NCBI RefSeq assembly: GCF_052076145.1
Contig: NZ_CP197246.1
Location: 6,324,001-6,388,000 of the forward strand
From: Kitasatospora sp052076145
GTDB lineage: Bacteria > Actinomycetota > Actinomycetes > Streptomycetales > Streptomycetaceae
Length of the DNA stretch: 64,000 nucleotides
Direction: 5' to 3'
Part shown: in pieces, positions 6,605 to 14,766 of the stretch
Numbering within the stretch: position 1 is the first letter of the stretch
How the letters are laid out: each line of letters opens with the position of its first letter
Notes under the pieces: model-generated
Database searches by the model: none
What the model was told of the DNA's origin: nothing
The model's input: the letters and a program-made list of their open reading frames with translations, nothing else
Made by a program: the position numbers and the translations under genes

Positions 6605-9004
6605 TCAGGACGGGGAGAGGCGGGTCCAGGTGCCGCAGGCGTAGCAGGTCATTTCCGGGTCCGAGCTGTGGCCCATGGTCACGTTGGCCGTCGACAGGTC
6701 CGGGGTGAGGGCGATCGTGACGGAGCTCTGCCCGATCGAGGGGCCGCATTCGCCGGCGGCCTTGTCGTGCACGGGGAACGTCCCGGTGTAGCTGTGGCCT
6801 CCGCTGCCGGTGAGGGCGATGCTCGTACCGCAGTCGGTCATGGTGAACGTGTCGTTGCCCGACGCCGTGATCTGGAGCGCGCCGGCCGGGGTCTCCCAGA
6901 CGCCGGCCAGGCTGGTGGGTTTGGTGTCGGCCGAGGAGCTGTCGTCCAGGATCTTGGGGACGACGCCGATCGCGACGGCCATGGCGGCGGCGACCAGGAC
7001 GAGCACCGCCGTCAGAGCGGCCTTGGCGGACACGGCGGCGGCGACGCCGGTCGCACCGGCGGCTCCGCCGGCTCCCGCAGTCCCCGCCGCGGCTGCTCCG
7101 GCGGCAGCAGCGTGTCCGGCGGCGTGGGCAGCCGCATGCCCGGCCGCGTGGGGGAGGACGGCCGAGGCGGCGTGCCCCGCCGAGCCGTGGGCCAGGCTCG
7201 ACATGTGAGCGGCCGCGGTGTGGCCGGTCGTGGCGTGGGCGGCCGCAGAAGTGTGTGCGGCGGTGTATGCGGTGGTGTGCGCGGTCGTGTGGGTTGCTGC
7301 GGATGCGTGGGCCGTGTGGGCGGCAGGGGTGGCAGTGCCGGCGTGGGCCGCCGAGGCGTGGGCGGCGGGTGTGGTTGTGGCGTGGGCCGCCGAGGCGTGC
7401 GTGCCGTGGGTGGTTGCCGCGTGGGTGTGCAGGCTGCTGCCGCCGTCGTGCACGGTGGGCGCGGGAGACGCAGGGGCAGGGGCAGGCACAGGGGCGGCAG
7501 CAGGGGGCGTGAGCGGCGGTACGTAGCTCTGGGCGTGGAGTGCGGCGCTGGCGCCGTGAGTGTTGCCCAGCTGGTGCCAGAGTGTCACGGCCTCGCCGAG
7601 CAGGACAGCGGCCATCACCCGACGGCCCGTCAGCAGGCTGCGAACGCCTTCCTCGTGGGTGAAGTAGGCCTCCGCCTGCTTGTCGCCCGCCGAGCGGGCG
7701 GAGACCCAGCCCAGGCCCAACAGGCGGGCCCAGGAGCCGAACCGCAGTGCGCGGGCCATGACCGGGGAGGCGGCCCGGGTGACGAGGACGGCGAGATCCG
7801 GGCGGCCGACCGCCTCGGCCAGCGCGGCGGCCCGCTCCAGGGCGGTGCCGTGGTCGGCGACCTGGGCCGGGGACGTGCCGGGCAGGCCAGCCCAGCGGGC
7901 GAAGTAGCGGCAGATCTGGTCGACCGAGAACGGCTCGGGGTGGCTCTGGTAGACCGCAGTGGCGGTGCCCGAGGCGCAGCGGTAGCCGTGCCCCTCGGCC
8001 AGCACCAGCCCGAGCCCGGCGAGTCGGGTGCAGATCTCGGCGGCGTCGGTCACCTCGGTGACCGCCGCGATCTGTGCAGGGGCGAGCTCGGCGTCTCCGA
8101 GGGTCGCCAGGAGGTGCAGGATCTTGACCGCCGGTGGGTCGAGTCGGCCGAGCAGCAGCGGGACGAGCGCGGCGACCTGGCCGGGCTGGGGGAGCTGCGC
8201 CGGGCCGTCGGGGTCGAAGTCGGCCAGCCCGGCCAGCCCGGCCGCGCGGAGCAGCGGCAGTGGGCGGCCCTCGCCCGCCTCCCACAGGGCTTCGGCTGCG
8301 GCGAGGTCGCTGTCGAGCAGCGGGCGGCCGAGGCCCTGGGCGAGCAGGTCGATCCCCCCGTGCCGGTCCAGGCCCTTCACCTCGACCGTCGTGCCGTCCG
8401 TGCCGAGCAGGGACCGTTCGCTGCCTGCGAGCACGAAGGTCGCGTCCCGGGCGCTGTCGGCGAGAGACAGCAACTCCTCGCGGCCGAGACGGGAGTTGTC
8501 GAGGTAGACCGTCACCCGGACACCGGCCATCAGGCGCCGCAGCTCGGTCTCCGAAGGGGCGAACCCGGCGGCGTCGTAGCAGGCCTCGAAGACCTCCTGG
8601 GCCAGGTCGCCGGTCTCGCGGGCGGCGGCGTTCAGGTACAGCACCCCGTCGGGGCCGGGCGGCAGGTGCCGGGCCGCGTGCCGGAGCAGCATGCTGGTGC
8701 CGATCCCCGGCGGCCCGTACAACTGCACCAGGCCGCCCGCCCGTACGCCCGCCGCCAGCGCCGCCAACTCGGCGGCCCGGCCGATCGGTTCACGCTGCGG
8801 CCGAGGCAGCAGTTCGACCCGGGGGCGGCGTACCGGGTGCGGCCGCTCCCGTTCCATCAGGACGGTGACGGTCGACCCGTGCTGTGCGTCGACCACCAGG
8901 TTGTGGTCGCCGGCCACCACCGGGCCCATGGCGTTGCCGCCGATCTCGACCTGTCGGCCGGCGGTGTCCCGGCCCGTCGGGGGAGTCCCGTCCGCTTCCT
9001 GCAT
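6605..9004 (-). CDS. Membrane-anchored STAND/NTPase-like protein with His/Ala-rich stalk
   Basis: ATG 9004 follows AGGAGAGGG and gives 799 residues; an upstream extension lacks a ribosome site. In order: a GGN-x-x-GPVV motif (21-36), a P-loop-like site GPPGIGTS (97-104), a Walker-B-like VTVYLD (164-169), and a sensor-like F-V-L-A-G-S-E-R (190-197). A helical region follows to about 490. Then come a low-complexity segment of Ala, His and Thr (about 490-655), one membrane helix (about 658-681) and a C-terminal domain of ~118 residues with four Cys, probably outside the cell. The P-loop lacks the usual Lys (Thr instead), so ATP hydrolysis is doubtful. This is probably a sensor or signalling protein. 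It is transcribed with the small motif-sharing gene. Confidence 0.7.
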   Translation of the reverse strand: MQEADGTPPTGRDTAGRQVEIGGNAMGPVVAGDHNLVVDAQHGSTVTVLMERERPHPVRRPRVELLPRPQREPIGRAAELAALAAGVRAGGLVQLYGPPGIGTSMLLRHAARHLPPGPDGVLYLNAAARETGDLAQEVFEACYDAAGFAPSETELRRLMAGVRVTVYLDNSRLGREELLSLADSARDATFVLAGSERSLLGTDGTTVEVKGLDRHGGIDLLAQGLGRPLLDSDLAAAEALWEAGEGRPLPLLRAAGLAGLADFDPDGPAQLPQPGQVAALVPLLLGRLDPPAVKILHLLATLGDAELAPAQIAAVTEVTDAAEICTRLAGLGLVLAEGHGYRCASGTATAVYQSHPEPFSVDQICRYFARWAGLPGTSPAQVADHGTALERAAALAEAVGRPDLAVLVTRAASPVMARALRFGSWARLLGLGWVSARSAGDKQAEAYFTHEEGVRSLLTGRRVMAAVLLGEAVTLWHQLGNTHGASAALHAQSYVPPLTPPAAAPVPAPAPASPAPTVHDGGSSLHTHAATTHGTHASAAHATTTPAAHASAAHAGTATPAAHTAHASAATHTTAHTTAYTAAHTSAAAHATTGHTAAAHMSSLAHGSAGHAASAVLPHAAGHAAAHAAGHAAAAGAAAAGTAGAGGAAGATGVAAAVSAKAALTAVLVLVAAAMAVAIGVVPKILDDSSSADTKPTSLAGVWETPAGALQITASGNDTFTMTDCGTSIALTGSGGHSYTGTFPVHDKAAGECGPSIGQSSVTIALTPDLSTANVTMGHSSDPEMTCYACGTWTRLSPS

Positions 9005-9156
9005 CGCCCGTCCCTCTCCTGGTCGCGAGAATCGCGCCCGTCTGCTCGGTGCGTCGCCTGCCTGAGCGGCGCCCCAGGTGTCCACGCTAGCGCCGCAGTT
9101 CGGTAAACAAACCGTCAAATGACAGCTTCGGCCCAGCAATTGGCGAGGCGGTGACG

Positions 9157-9897
9157 CTACGCGAAGGCGATGACGCTCAACCGGGCGAGATCCTCGACCC
9201 TGATGGTGCGGTAGCCGGTGGAGATCACGCCGGTCTCACGGAGTCTGCGCAGGGCCTTGTGCACGGTGGGTTCGGCCGTGCCGGAGAGGGTGGCCAGCTC
9301 GGGCTGGGTCAGCGGCCAGCGGATCTCGGCGCCCGCACCGACCGGCTCCCCGTACGTCACGGCGATCTCGTGCAGCACCCGGGCCAGGCGGGTCGCGGCG
9401 TCGCAGCCGGTGAAGTTGAGCCGGTGGGTGGTCGCCGCGCGCAGCTTGGTGACGACGGACTCGTTGACGGCCTGCGCGACCCGGGGGTCGCGCCGGGTGC
9501 AGTCCAGGAACTCGCCGCGGGTGACCGAGCGGGCGGTCACCGGGCCGCAGGTGGTGACCGTCGCGGAGCGCGGGCGGCCGTCCAGGGCGGCGAGTTCGCC
9601 GACCAGGTCACCGCCCATCCGGACGGCCAGCAGGGCGTCCCGGTCGTCGTGGGTCCGGCCGGTCACCTTGACCACGCCTTCGAGCAGCACCAGGACGAAG
9701 TCGGTCTGCTCCGACTCCCGGATGAGTACCCGGTCGGCCGGGTAGTGCACCTGGGTGCCCAGCGAGAGGAGGCGCTGCCGGCCCTCCTGGGGCAGGCCCG
9801 CGAGCAGGGTCGGTCGAGGCCACACCGTGTCCTCGTACGGCTCCCGCCCGCCGGTCTCCGGTCTACCGGTCTCCTGGCTCGGTCTCCTGCCAGTCAT
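9157..9897 (-). CDS. Crp/Fnr-family transcriptional regulator
   Basis: This 246-residue protein has an N-terminal cyclic-nucleotide-binding jelly roll (about 30-145). It includes G-D-L-V-G-E-L-A-A-L-D-G-R-P-R-S-A-T-V, which matches the phosphate-binding cassette of CRP-like domains. A C-terminal winged HTH (about 185-240) contains PLTQPELATLSGTAEPTVHKALRRL. It lacks the Cys set of Fnr iron-sulfur sensors. The start is ATG 9897 with a weak ribosome site. It lies upstream of, and on the same strand as, the NTPase-like unit (153-base gap), and next to the flanking repeat at 10034. A cyclic-nucleotide effector is plausible but unproven, as many actinobacterial members respond to other signals. 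Confidence 0.88.
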   Translation of the reverse strand: MTGRRPSQETGRPETGGREPYEDTVWPRPTLLAGLPQEGRQRLLSLGTQVHYPADRVLIRESEQTDFVLVLLEGVVKVTGRTHDDRDALLAVRMGGDLVGELAALDGRPRSATVTTCGPVTARSVTRGEFLDCTRRDPRVAQAVNESVVTKLRAATTHRLNFTGCDAATRLARVLHEIAVTYGEPVGAGAEIRWPLTQPELATLSGTAEPTVHKALRRLRETGVISTGYRTIRVEDLARLSVIAFA

Positions 9898-10033
9898 AGC
9901 CTGGTGTGCCCCGCTTCCCGTGTCCTGCGGGCCGTCACGTCACCCGTCCGGATTTTGTCATCGGCTCGACAAGTATGCTCTCCGGAAGCCCGGTTGACTG
10001 CCCGGATCGACAACTCCTCCTGTCGGCAGGGCG

Positions 10034-10124
10034 AATGAGTTGATTTCATCCTGAAGTTGCAGGTCACGGGGATGGCGTGGGTCGCGTTTGCGGTGCTCGG
10101 GCTGGTCGGGGCCGTGCTCGTTGG
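10034..10124 (+). repeat. Copy A of a ~90-bp inverted repeat
   Basis: This stretch is about 85% identical by hand alignment to the reverse complement of 14594-14683. It includes two identical 19-base blocks (beginning CATCCTGAAG and CGGGGATGGC) and one 16-base block (TGCTCGGGCTGGTCGG). The two copies enclose the three secreted-protein genes. Nothing else is recognised in the 9898-10255 gap except the leader of the next gene. Confidence 0.8.
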
Positions 10125-10255
10125 CTGCGCGCTCACGGCTGACCGGCCGCTTTGCTACGGCCGCCGACAACGTCGAGTCCGTCTCCGCCTGAGCGGACAC
10201 GCCCGCCAGTGGGTTAATCGGGTTTCCCCTCCGGGTGCCCCCGTTCAATGGACAG

Positions 10256-11431
10256 ATGTCCACGAGTTCCATGATGAAACGATTTTTGTTCCGGCGGCTC
10301 CGGGTCGGGCTGATGGCATTCTTCGCCGTGCTTTCGGCCGTGGTGCCCATCACCGACGCCCAGGCGGCGGTACCGGGAACGGTCACGATCCAGTCGCTCG
10401 ACCTGCACGACGGGATGGTGCTCAAGGACGGCTCCACCTACTACCTCTACGGCACCGAGTACGGCTGCGGCTTCCGTTGGCAGGACGACCGGGCGCCCTG
10501 GTGCGGTTTCGGGGTGTCCACCGCAACCAGCCTCGGCGGGCCGTGGTCGCTGCCGCAGCTGCTGTTTCCCCCGGGTGCGACGGACCCGTACTCGGGCCTG
10601 AGCTGGCAGAACGAGTGCGTGAATGCGGGTTGCTTCAACCCGCGTATGGTCAAGCGCTCGGGCTGGGGAGCGGACGATGGCGCGTGGGTGCTCTGGTTCA
10701 ACTCGCCGTCCGACTACAACTGGATCGGGGCCAATGCGTACAACGTCATGGGGTGCAATTCACCTGCCGGGCCGTGCGGGCCGACCGCCGGAGCACCGTA
10801 CGGCTCCTACCGCAAGCCCCCGCTGTACACCTGTTACGGCAACGGGGACTTCGGGCTGGCCGTCGACACCGCCAGCCGCTCGCTGGTGGTGGTGTGCACC
10901 ATGCCGGACTCCACGCTGTCGGTCGAGCAGATCGACCTTTGGGGAACCAGCAGCGCCAGGCACGGCGCCGCGTACCTGGCCGGGCTGGACGGGGTGGAGG
11001 GGCCAGGCATCTGGTACGAACCGGCCACCGGCAGCTGGTTCGGCACCTACAGCGATCCGTTCTGCGGCTACTGCACGGGCACTGCGACCGGTTACATGAC
11101 GGCGGAGAGCCCACTCGGGCCGTGGTCGGCTCCGGTGAGCCTGGCGGCGGGCGGGCCGCCCGAGCGCGGGCGGCGCGACATCTCGGCCACCTCCTGCGGC
11201 GGGCAGCCCCGGACCGTCTCTGTGCTGGACGGCCAGGCCTGGCAGGGGATCGACCTGTGGACCGGGCAGGCCAACGAGACGAAGGCCGGGCTGCACTTCG
11301 AACCGCTCAGCTACCAGCCGCCACGCGGCACGGCAGGCGACGGCGGACTCTGGCACCCGCCGTTCGCGGACTTCCGCTGCACCGACCGGAGCGGCACCGG
11401 CCAGAGCGGCAGACGGGGCGCCGTTCGGTGA
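10256..11431 (+). CDS. Secreted five-bladed propeller glycosidase-like protein (GH43-like)
   Basis: This 391-residue protein has a basic N terminus, a hydrophobic stretch and a cleavage region near A-Q-A-A (about 33-36), so it is exported. The mature part opens with L-D-L-H-D-G-M-V-L-K-D-G-S-T-Y-Y-L-Y-G-T and repeats short beta-blade units such as F-N-P-R-M-V and G-P-G-I-W-Y-E. These fit GH43/GH62-type five-bladed propellers acting on plant polysaccharides. Many Cys pairs suggest disulfides. The start is ATG 10256; ATG 10271 or 10274 are possible. It is the first gene inside the flanking inverted repeat. The substrate cannot be told. Confidence 0.65.
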   Translation: MSTSSMMKRFLFRRLRVGLMAFFAVLSAVVPITDAQAAVPGTVTIQSLDLHDGMVLKDGSTYYLYGTEYGCGFRWQDDRAPWCGFGVSTATSLGGPWSLPQLLFPPGATDPYSGLSWQNECVNAGCFNPRMVKRSGWGADDGAWVLWFNSPSDYNWIGANAYNVMGCNSPAGPCGPTAGAPYGSYRKPPLYTCYGNGDFGLAVDTASRSLVVVCTMPDSTLSVEQIDLWGTSSARHGAAYLAGLDGVEGPGIWYEPATGSWFGTYSDPFCGYCTGTATGYMTAESPLGPWSAPVSLAAGGPPERGRRDISATSCGGQPRTVSVLDGQAWQGIDLWTGQANETKAGLHFEPLSYQPPRGTAGDGGLWHPPFADFRCTDRSGTGQSGRRGAVR

Positions 11432-11572
11432 GCCGACTCCCCCGCCGGGGAGGTGAGCGTTGTCAGGACGCGCCCCTTCCCGGCGAGCGGCTCGGGCCGA
11501 GCTGAGGGCGCGCGGTGGCGGGCACTACGCACGGGGTGGGAGTCCTTCTCCGGGTGGCCGTGCCGCCGACGG

Positions 11573-13507
11573 TCACAGCGGCAGGACCTGCCAGTCGTCG
11601 AAGCTGGTGGCTGTCGTGCTCGTCCGGTAGTAGACGCTGCCGTCCGTACCGATGGCGAACACGTGGAGGACCCCGTCGCCGTCGGTGATCGTGGCCGGGA
11701 AGTCGAGGACGGTGCCGCCGAGGTCCTGCCAATCGGCGTAGTCGGAGTTCGGGGCGTTCTGGGCCGTGCTGCTCACACCGTTGCCACGGTTGCGTTCGAA
11801 CAGGACGACCCGCCCCCGGAAGGTGGTAGCGGCCGGCTCGCCCACGCCCCCGTGCCCGCCTAGCGAGACCGGGGCCTGGACCCAGGAGCCGCCGGCCCGG
11901 GTCTGGTAGCTGACCAGCATCGCGCCGGTGCCGACCTCGCGGAAGGCGAGTTCGATCCGGCCGTCCTGGTCGAGCGCGGCCGTGGGCGGGCTCGCGGGCC
12001 GGGCACCCGGAATCAGCCCCGGGCCGTAGATGGTGCTGTTCGGAGCTCCCTGCCACCAGCCGAGGATCCCGGTGCGGGTGCTGGCGAACACCTCGATCGC
12101 GCCGACACCGTTGCGGATCGCGGTGACCGGGTCCTGGACATCGGAGCCGCCCAGATCCGCCCAGGCTCCCACCCATCCGCCACTCGGGGCCGTCTGCCAG
12201 GTACTGCTGACGCCGCCGCCGCCGTTCTTGACGAAGATCTCCAGCCGCCCGTCCTGGTCGTTGGCCACCACGGGTACACCGACCTGGTCCTGGCCGCCGA
12301 GCTGGGTGTTGGGGTTGCCGTGGTCGGTCCAGGTGTTCCGCCACCCGCCGTTGGGGGTGTCCTGCGCCAGGGAGATGATGCGGTGGTCGGTCAGACGCCG
12401 GGCGAAGACCTCCAGCCGGCCGTCGGCGTTGTTGCCGACCGCGATGCCCGGAGCCAGCCGCCCACCAGGGTCGGCCAGCCGCAGCGCGCCGCTCCAGTTG
12501 CCGTCCCCCCAACGCCATTGCGTCCACAGGAAGCCGGCCCGGACGACGAAGACCTGCGGCCTGCCGTCCTGGTTCAGCCCGACCCAGGAGGTGCCCCGCG
12601 ACCAGCGGTAGTACATCCGGGAGAACCAGGAGGCGTTGAAGAGCCCCGAGTGGTCGTGGCTGGCGTACTCGGAGAAGAACACGTTCTTGTCCCCAGCCGT
12701 CGCCGGGTCCAGATTCACCGGGCAGTCTCCGATGTTGTAATTCCGGTAATTGATCTGGATCAACGAGCCGCCGTACTGGCGGGCCGCCTCGCCGACGAAG
12801 GCCGCGGCGGCGAGGTGGTCCGGGTGTTCGCCCGAGTAGCGGCTGTCGGGGTTCTCGTCCTGGGCCCGGAGCACGGTCGGCTGGTACGCCACCATCAACT
12901 GCCGCAGTACCTCGATGACGTCGTCGGCCGCGTAGGTCGACGGCCCGGACAGCGGGCTGCCGACCGGGACGATCGTGGTGTCGGTGCCGCCTGCCTGGAC
13001 TTCGGCGAGCTGGCCGTCATGCAGATTGAGGAAGATCAGGTGCACCGGCCGCCCCTTGAGGACGTACCGTTCGACCTGCTTGCCCGCAACCGTCCATGCC
13101 TCGGCCGTCCAGCGCCCGGCCTCGTCGGTCGTCGGGTCGGTGTCTCCCGCACCGGCCATCCGGGAGTAGGCGTTGACGGCACCCATCTGCCGATTCCAGG
13201 TGCGCAGCGGCTCGCCTTCGGTGTCCCAGCAGTACGAGGCGCAGGGGTCACCGGTGCCGTTCCCCGCAGTGACGAAGACCGTGACGGACGGCGTGCCGCC
13301 GGCGATCGCGGTGGACAGGTCCGGGTTCATGAACAGGAGGTCGTCGTCCTCGTGCGCGACGACCTGCATGAACAACGGCCCGGAGCCCAGGAGTCCGGCT
13401 GCGCCCACGGCAGCAGCCGAGCGCGTCGCGGCCGTCTCGGCGAGGACGGGCAATGCGAGGGCGGTGGCCGCGAAGGAAGCGAGGAACCGTCGTCGACTGA
13501 CTGCCAT
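11573..13507 (-). CDS. Secreted PIG-L-family deacetylase fused to a PLL-like propeller
   Basis: The 644-residue product begins with a twin-arginine signal (S-R-R-R-F-L-A-S-F-A). A PIG-L/LmbE deacetylase domain follows (about 45-290), with the metal motif A-H-E-D-D-D (51-56) in place of the usual HPDD and the second site G-E-H-P-D-H (226-231). PIG-L enzymes are zinc-dependent N-acetylglucosamine-type deacetylases. The rest (about 300-644) is repeats of the type D-G-R-L-E-V-F-A / G-G-W, as in the PLL lectin propeller fold, probably for sugar binding. A secreted glycan deacetylase is inferred. It is convergent with the upstream hydrolase gene and lies within the flanking repeat pair. Confidence 0.85.
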   Translation of the reverse strand: MAVSRRRFLASFAATALALPVLAETAATRSAAAVGAAGLLGSGPLFMQVVAHEDDDLLFMNPDLSTAIAGGTPSVTVFVTAGNGTGDPCASYCWDTEGEPLRTWNRQMGAVNAYSRMAGAGDTDPTTDEAGRWTAEAWTVAGKQVERYVLKGRPVHLIFLNLHDGQLAEVQAGGTDTTIVPVGSPLSGPSTYAADDVIEVLRQLMVAYQPTVLRAQDENPDSRYSGEHPDHLAAAAFVGEAARQYGGSLIQINYRNYNIGDCPVNLDPATAGDKNVFFSEYASHDHSGLFNASWFSRMYYRWSRGTSWVGLNQDGRPQVFVVRAGFLWTQWRWGDGNWSGALRLADPGGRLAPGIAVGNNADGRLEVFARRLTDHRIISLAQDTPNGGWRNTWTDHGNPNTQLGGQDQVGVPVVANDQDGRLEIFVKNGGGGVSSTWQTAPSGGWVGAWADLGGSDVQDPVTAIRNGVGAIEVFASTRTGILGWWQGAPNSTIYGPGLIPGARPASPPTAALDQDGRIELAFREVGTGAMLVSYQTRAGGSWVQAPVSLGGHGGVGEPAATTFRGRVVLFERNRGNGVSSTAQNAPNSDYADWQDLGGTVLDFPATITDGDGVLHVFAIGTDGSVYYRTSTTATSFDDWQVLPL

Positions 13508-13821
13508 GGGGCGTCTCCTCCGAATGAGCTCGACCGTGACCAGGCCAGGAGAGAGGAGGCTAACGCACTGCTGGACGGATCATTTGGACCGACTCCTGCA
13601 TATTTGGTCATACGAAAATTGAATTGACGGGCAATCAAATCCATCCTTCGCCACGGGGTTCTCGGGGCAGGGTGCCGGTCCGCAGTTGGGAGCCGTGCGG
13701 GTGGACGGGCCGGGACCTGGCACCGCCGGTCGCCCGATTCTCGTCACGCCTTGGTTACTGTGTGAGATATCCGAGGGGGGTCGTGGCGCGTGTGCGCCGC
13801 CCGCTCGCCCGGAGGCCCCGT
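13508..13821. other. Intergenic stretch between divergent secreted-protein genes
   Basis: The region upstream of the deacetylase gene includes an AT-richer patch (around 13590-13625) that probably holds divergent promoters; no clear -35/-10 pair was identified. The ribosome site GGAGG (13811-13815) belongs to the 13822 gene. Confidence 0.4.
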
Positions 13822-14487
13822 ATGACCTCACTGCCCCCCGCTGGTTTTCGGCGCCGGCGTGCGTGCCTGCCATGGCGGGCTGCTGCCGTGGTAGTACCGG
13901 TCCTGCTCGTGTTCGCCGCGCTGCCCGCTGCCGCCACGTCCGTACCGACCGTTGCCGTGTCAACGAGTGCGCCGGCTCGTGCCGCGCAGCCTGTCCTGGT
14001 GACCGACCACGTGTCCGCGATGTTGTCCACGCTGTCAGCGGCGCCGGGTGAGTCGGTCGACATCACCCTGACGATGACCGTTCCCCCGGAGGGCCTGCCA
14101 CAGTCCGACGACATCAGGACTGCCGGCGTCCTGTCATTGAAGGCCGACTCGGGTCTGTGGGATTTCACGGACGGCTGCGTGGTGCTGAGCGGCCCCGCGC
14201 CGACCGGATGCAGCACCGGCTACGCCGCGCAGGTCGCGAACTGGTTCGGCGGCGGTATCAAGGAGTCGGGCGTGCTCCAGTTGCTGTTCCGTTCCACCGT
14301 CGCCCTCGACGCCGAGCCGGGCGCCTACGACCTCCTTCTCCGCGGCACCCCCGGCACTCTCCCCCAGGAGCGGGCAGCGGCCCAGGGTGTGTTCACGGTG
14401 CTCGACGCTGACGCTGACCAGACGAAGCGGCAGACCGCGCCCAGGGCGACCGGTTCCCCGGTCAGCTCAGATCGTTCGCTCAGGTAG
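13822..14487 (+). CDS. Secreted protein of unknown function
   Basis: ATG 13822 lies six bases after GGAGG and gives 221 residues. GTG codons further upstream are less well placed. The N terminus is a classic Sec signal: a basic R-R-R-R-A region, a hydrophobic core A-A-A-V-V-V-P-V-L-L-V-F-A-A-L, then A-A-A. The mature domain is beta-rich, with S-A-A-P-G-E-S-V-D-I-T-L-T-M-T-V-P near its start and two Cys (C-V-V-L-S... and G-C-S-T-G). This resembles Ig-like or bacterial surface domains, but no family is recognised. The third gene of the cassette bounded by the 10034/14594 inverted repeat. Confidence 0.65.
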   Translation: MTSLPPAGFRRRRACLPWRAAAVVVPVLLVFAALPAAATSVPTVAVSTSAPARAAQPVLVTDHVSAMLSTLSAAPGESVDITLTMTVPPEGLPQSDDIRTAGVLSLKADSGLWDFTDGCVVLSGPAPTGCSTGYAAQVANWFGGGIKESGVLQLLFRSTVALDAEPGAYDLLLRGTPGTLPQERAAAQGVFTVLDADADQTKRQTAPRATGSPVSSDRSLR

Positions 14488-14593
14488 GCGTCGCAGTAGT
14501 GGGTGGCGAGTCCGGTGGCGGCGAGCAGGGATCAGATCCCCGGACACCTCCCGCGGCTCCGGCCGGGGTCAGCCGCTGACAGACGATCACCCA

Positions 14594-14683
14594 CCAGGGA
14601 TCACGCCTCCGACCAGCCCGAGCATTCCAGAAGCGACCCACGCCATCCCCGGACCTGCAACTTCAGGATGAACCAACTCAATG
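14594..14683 (-). repeat. Copy B of the ~90-bp inverted repeat
   Basis: Read on the minus strand this matches copy A (10034-10124) at about 85%, with two single-base gaps. It ends about 85 bases before the 14767 gene. The 14488-14766 gap holds no other clear element. Confidence 0.8.
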
Positions 14684-14766
14684 GGAATCCCGTCATTGGA
14701 CGGTGTGCTCCGCGTACGCTCGGGGCACAGTGGTGGGAGGAGCGAGGCCCGGCCCGAAGGGGACCA

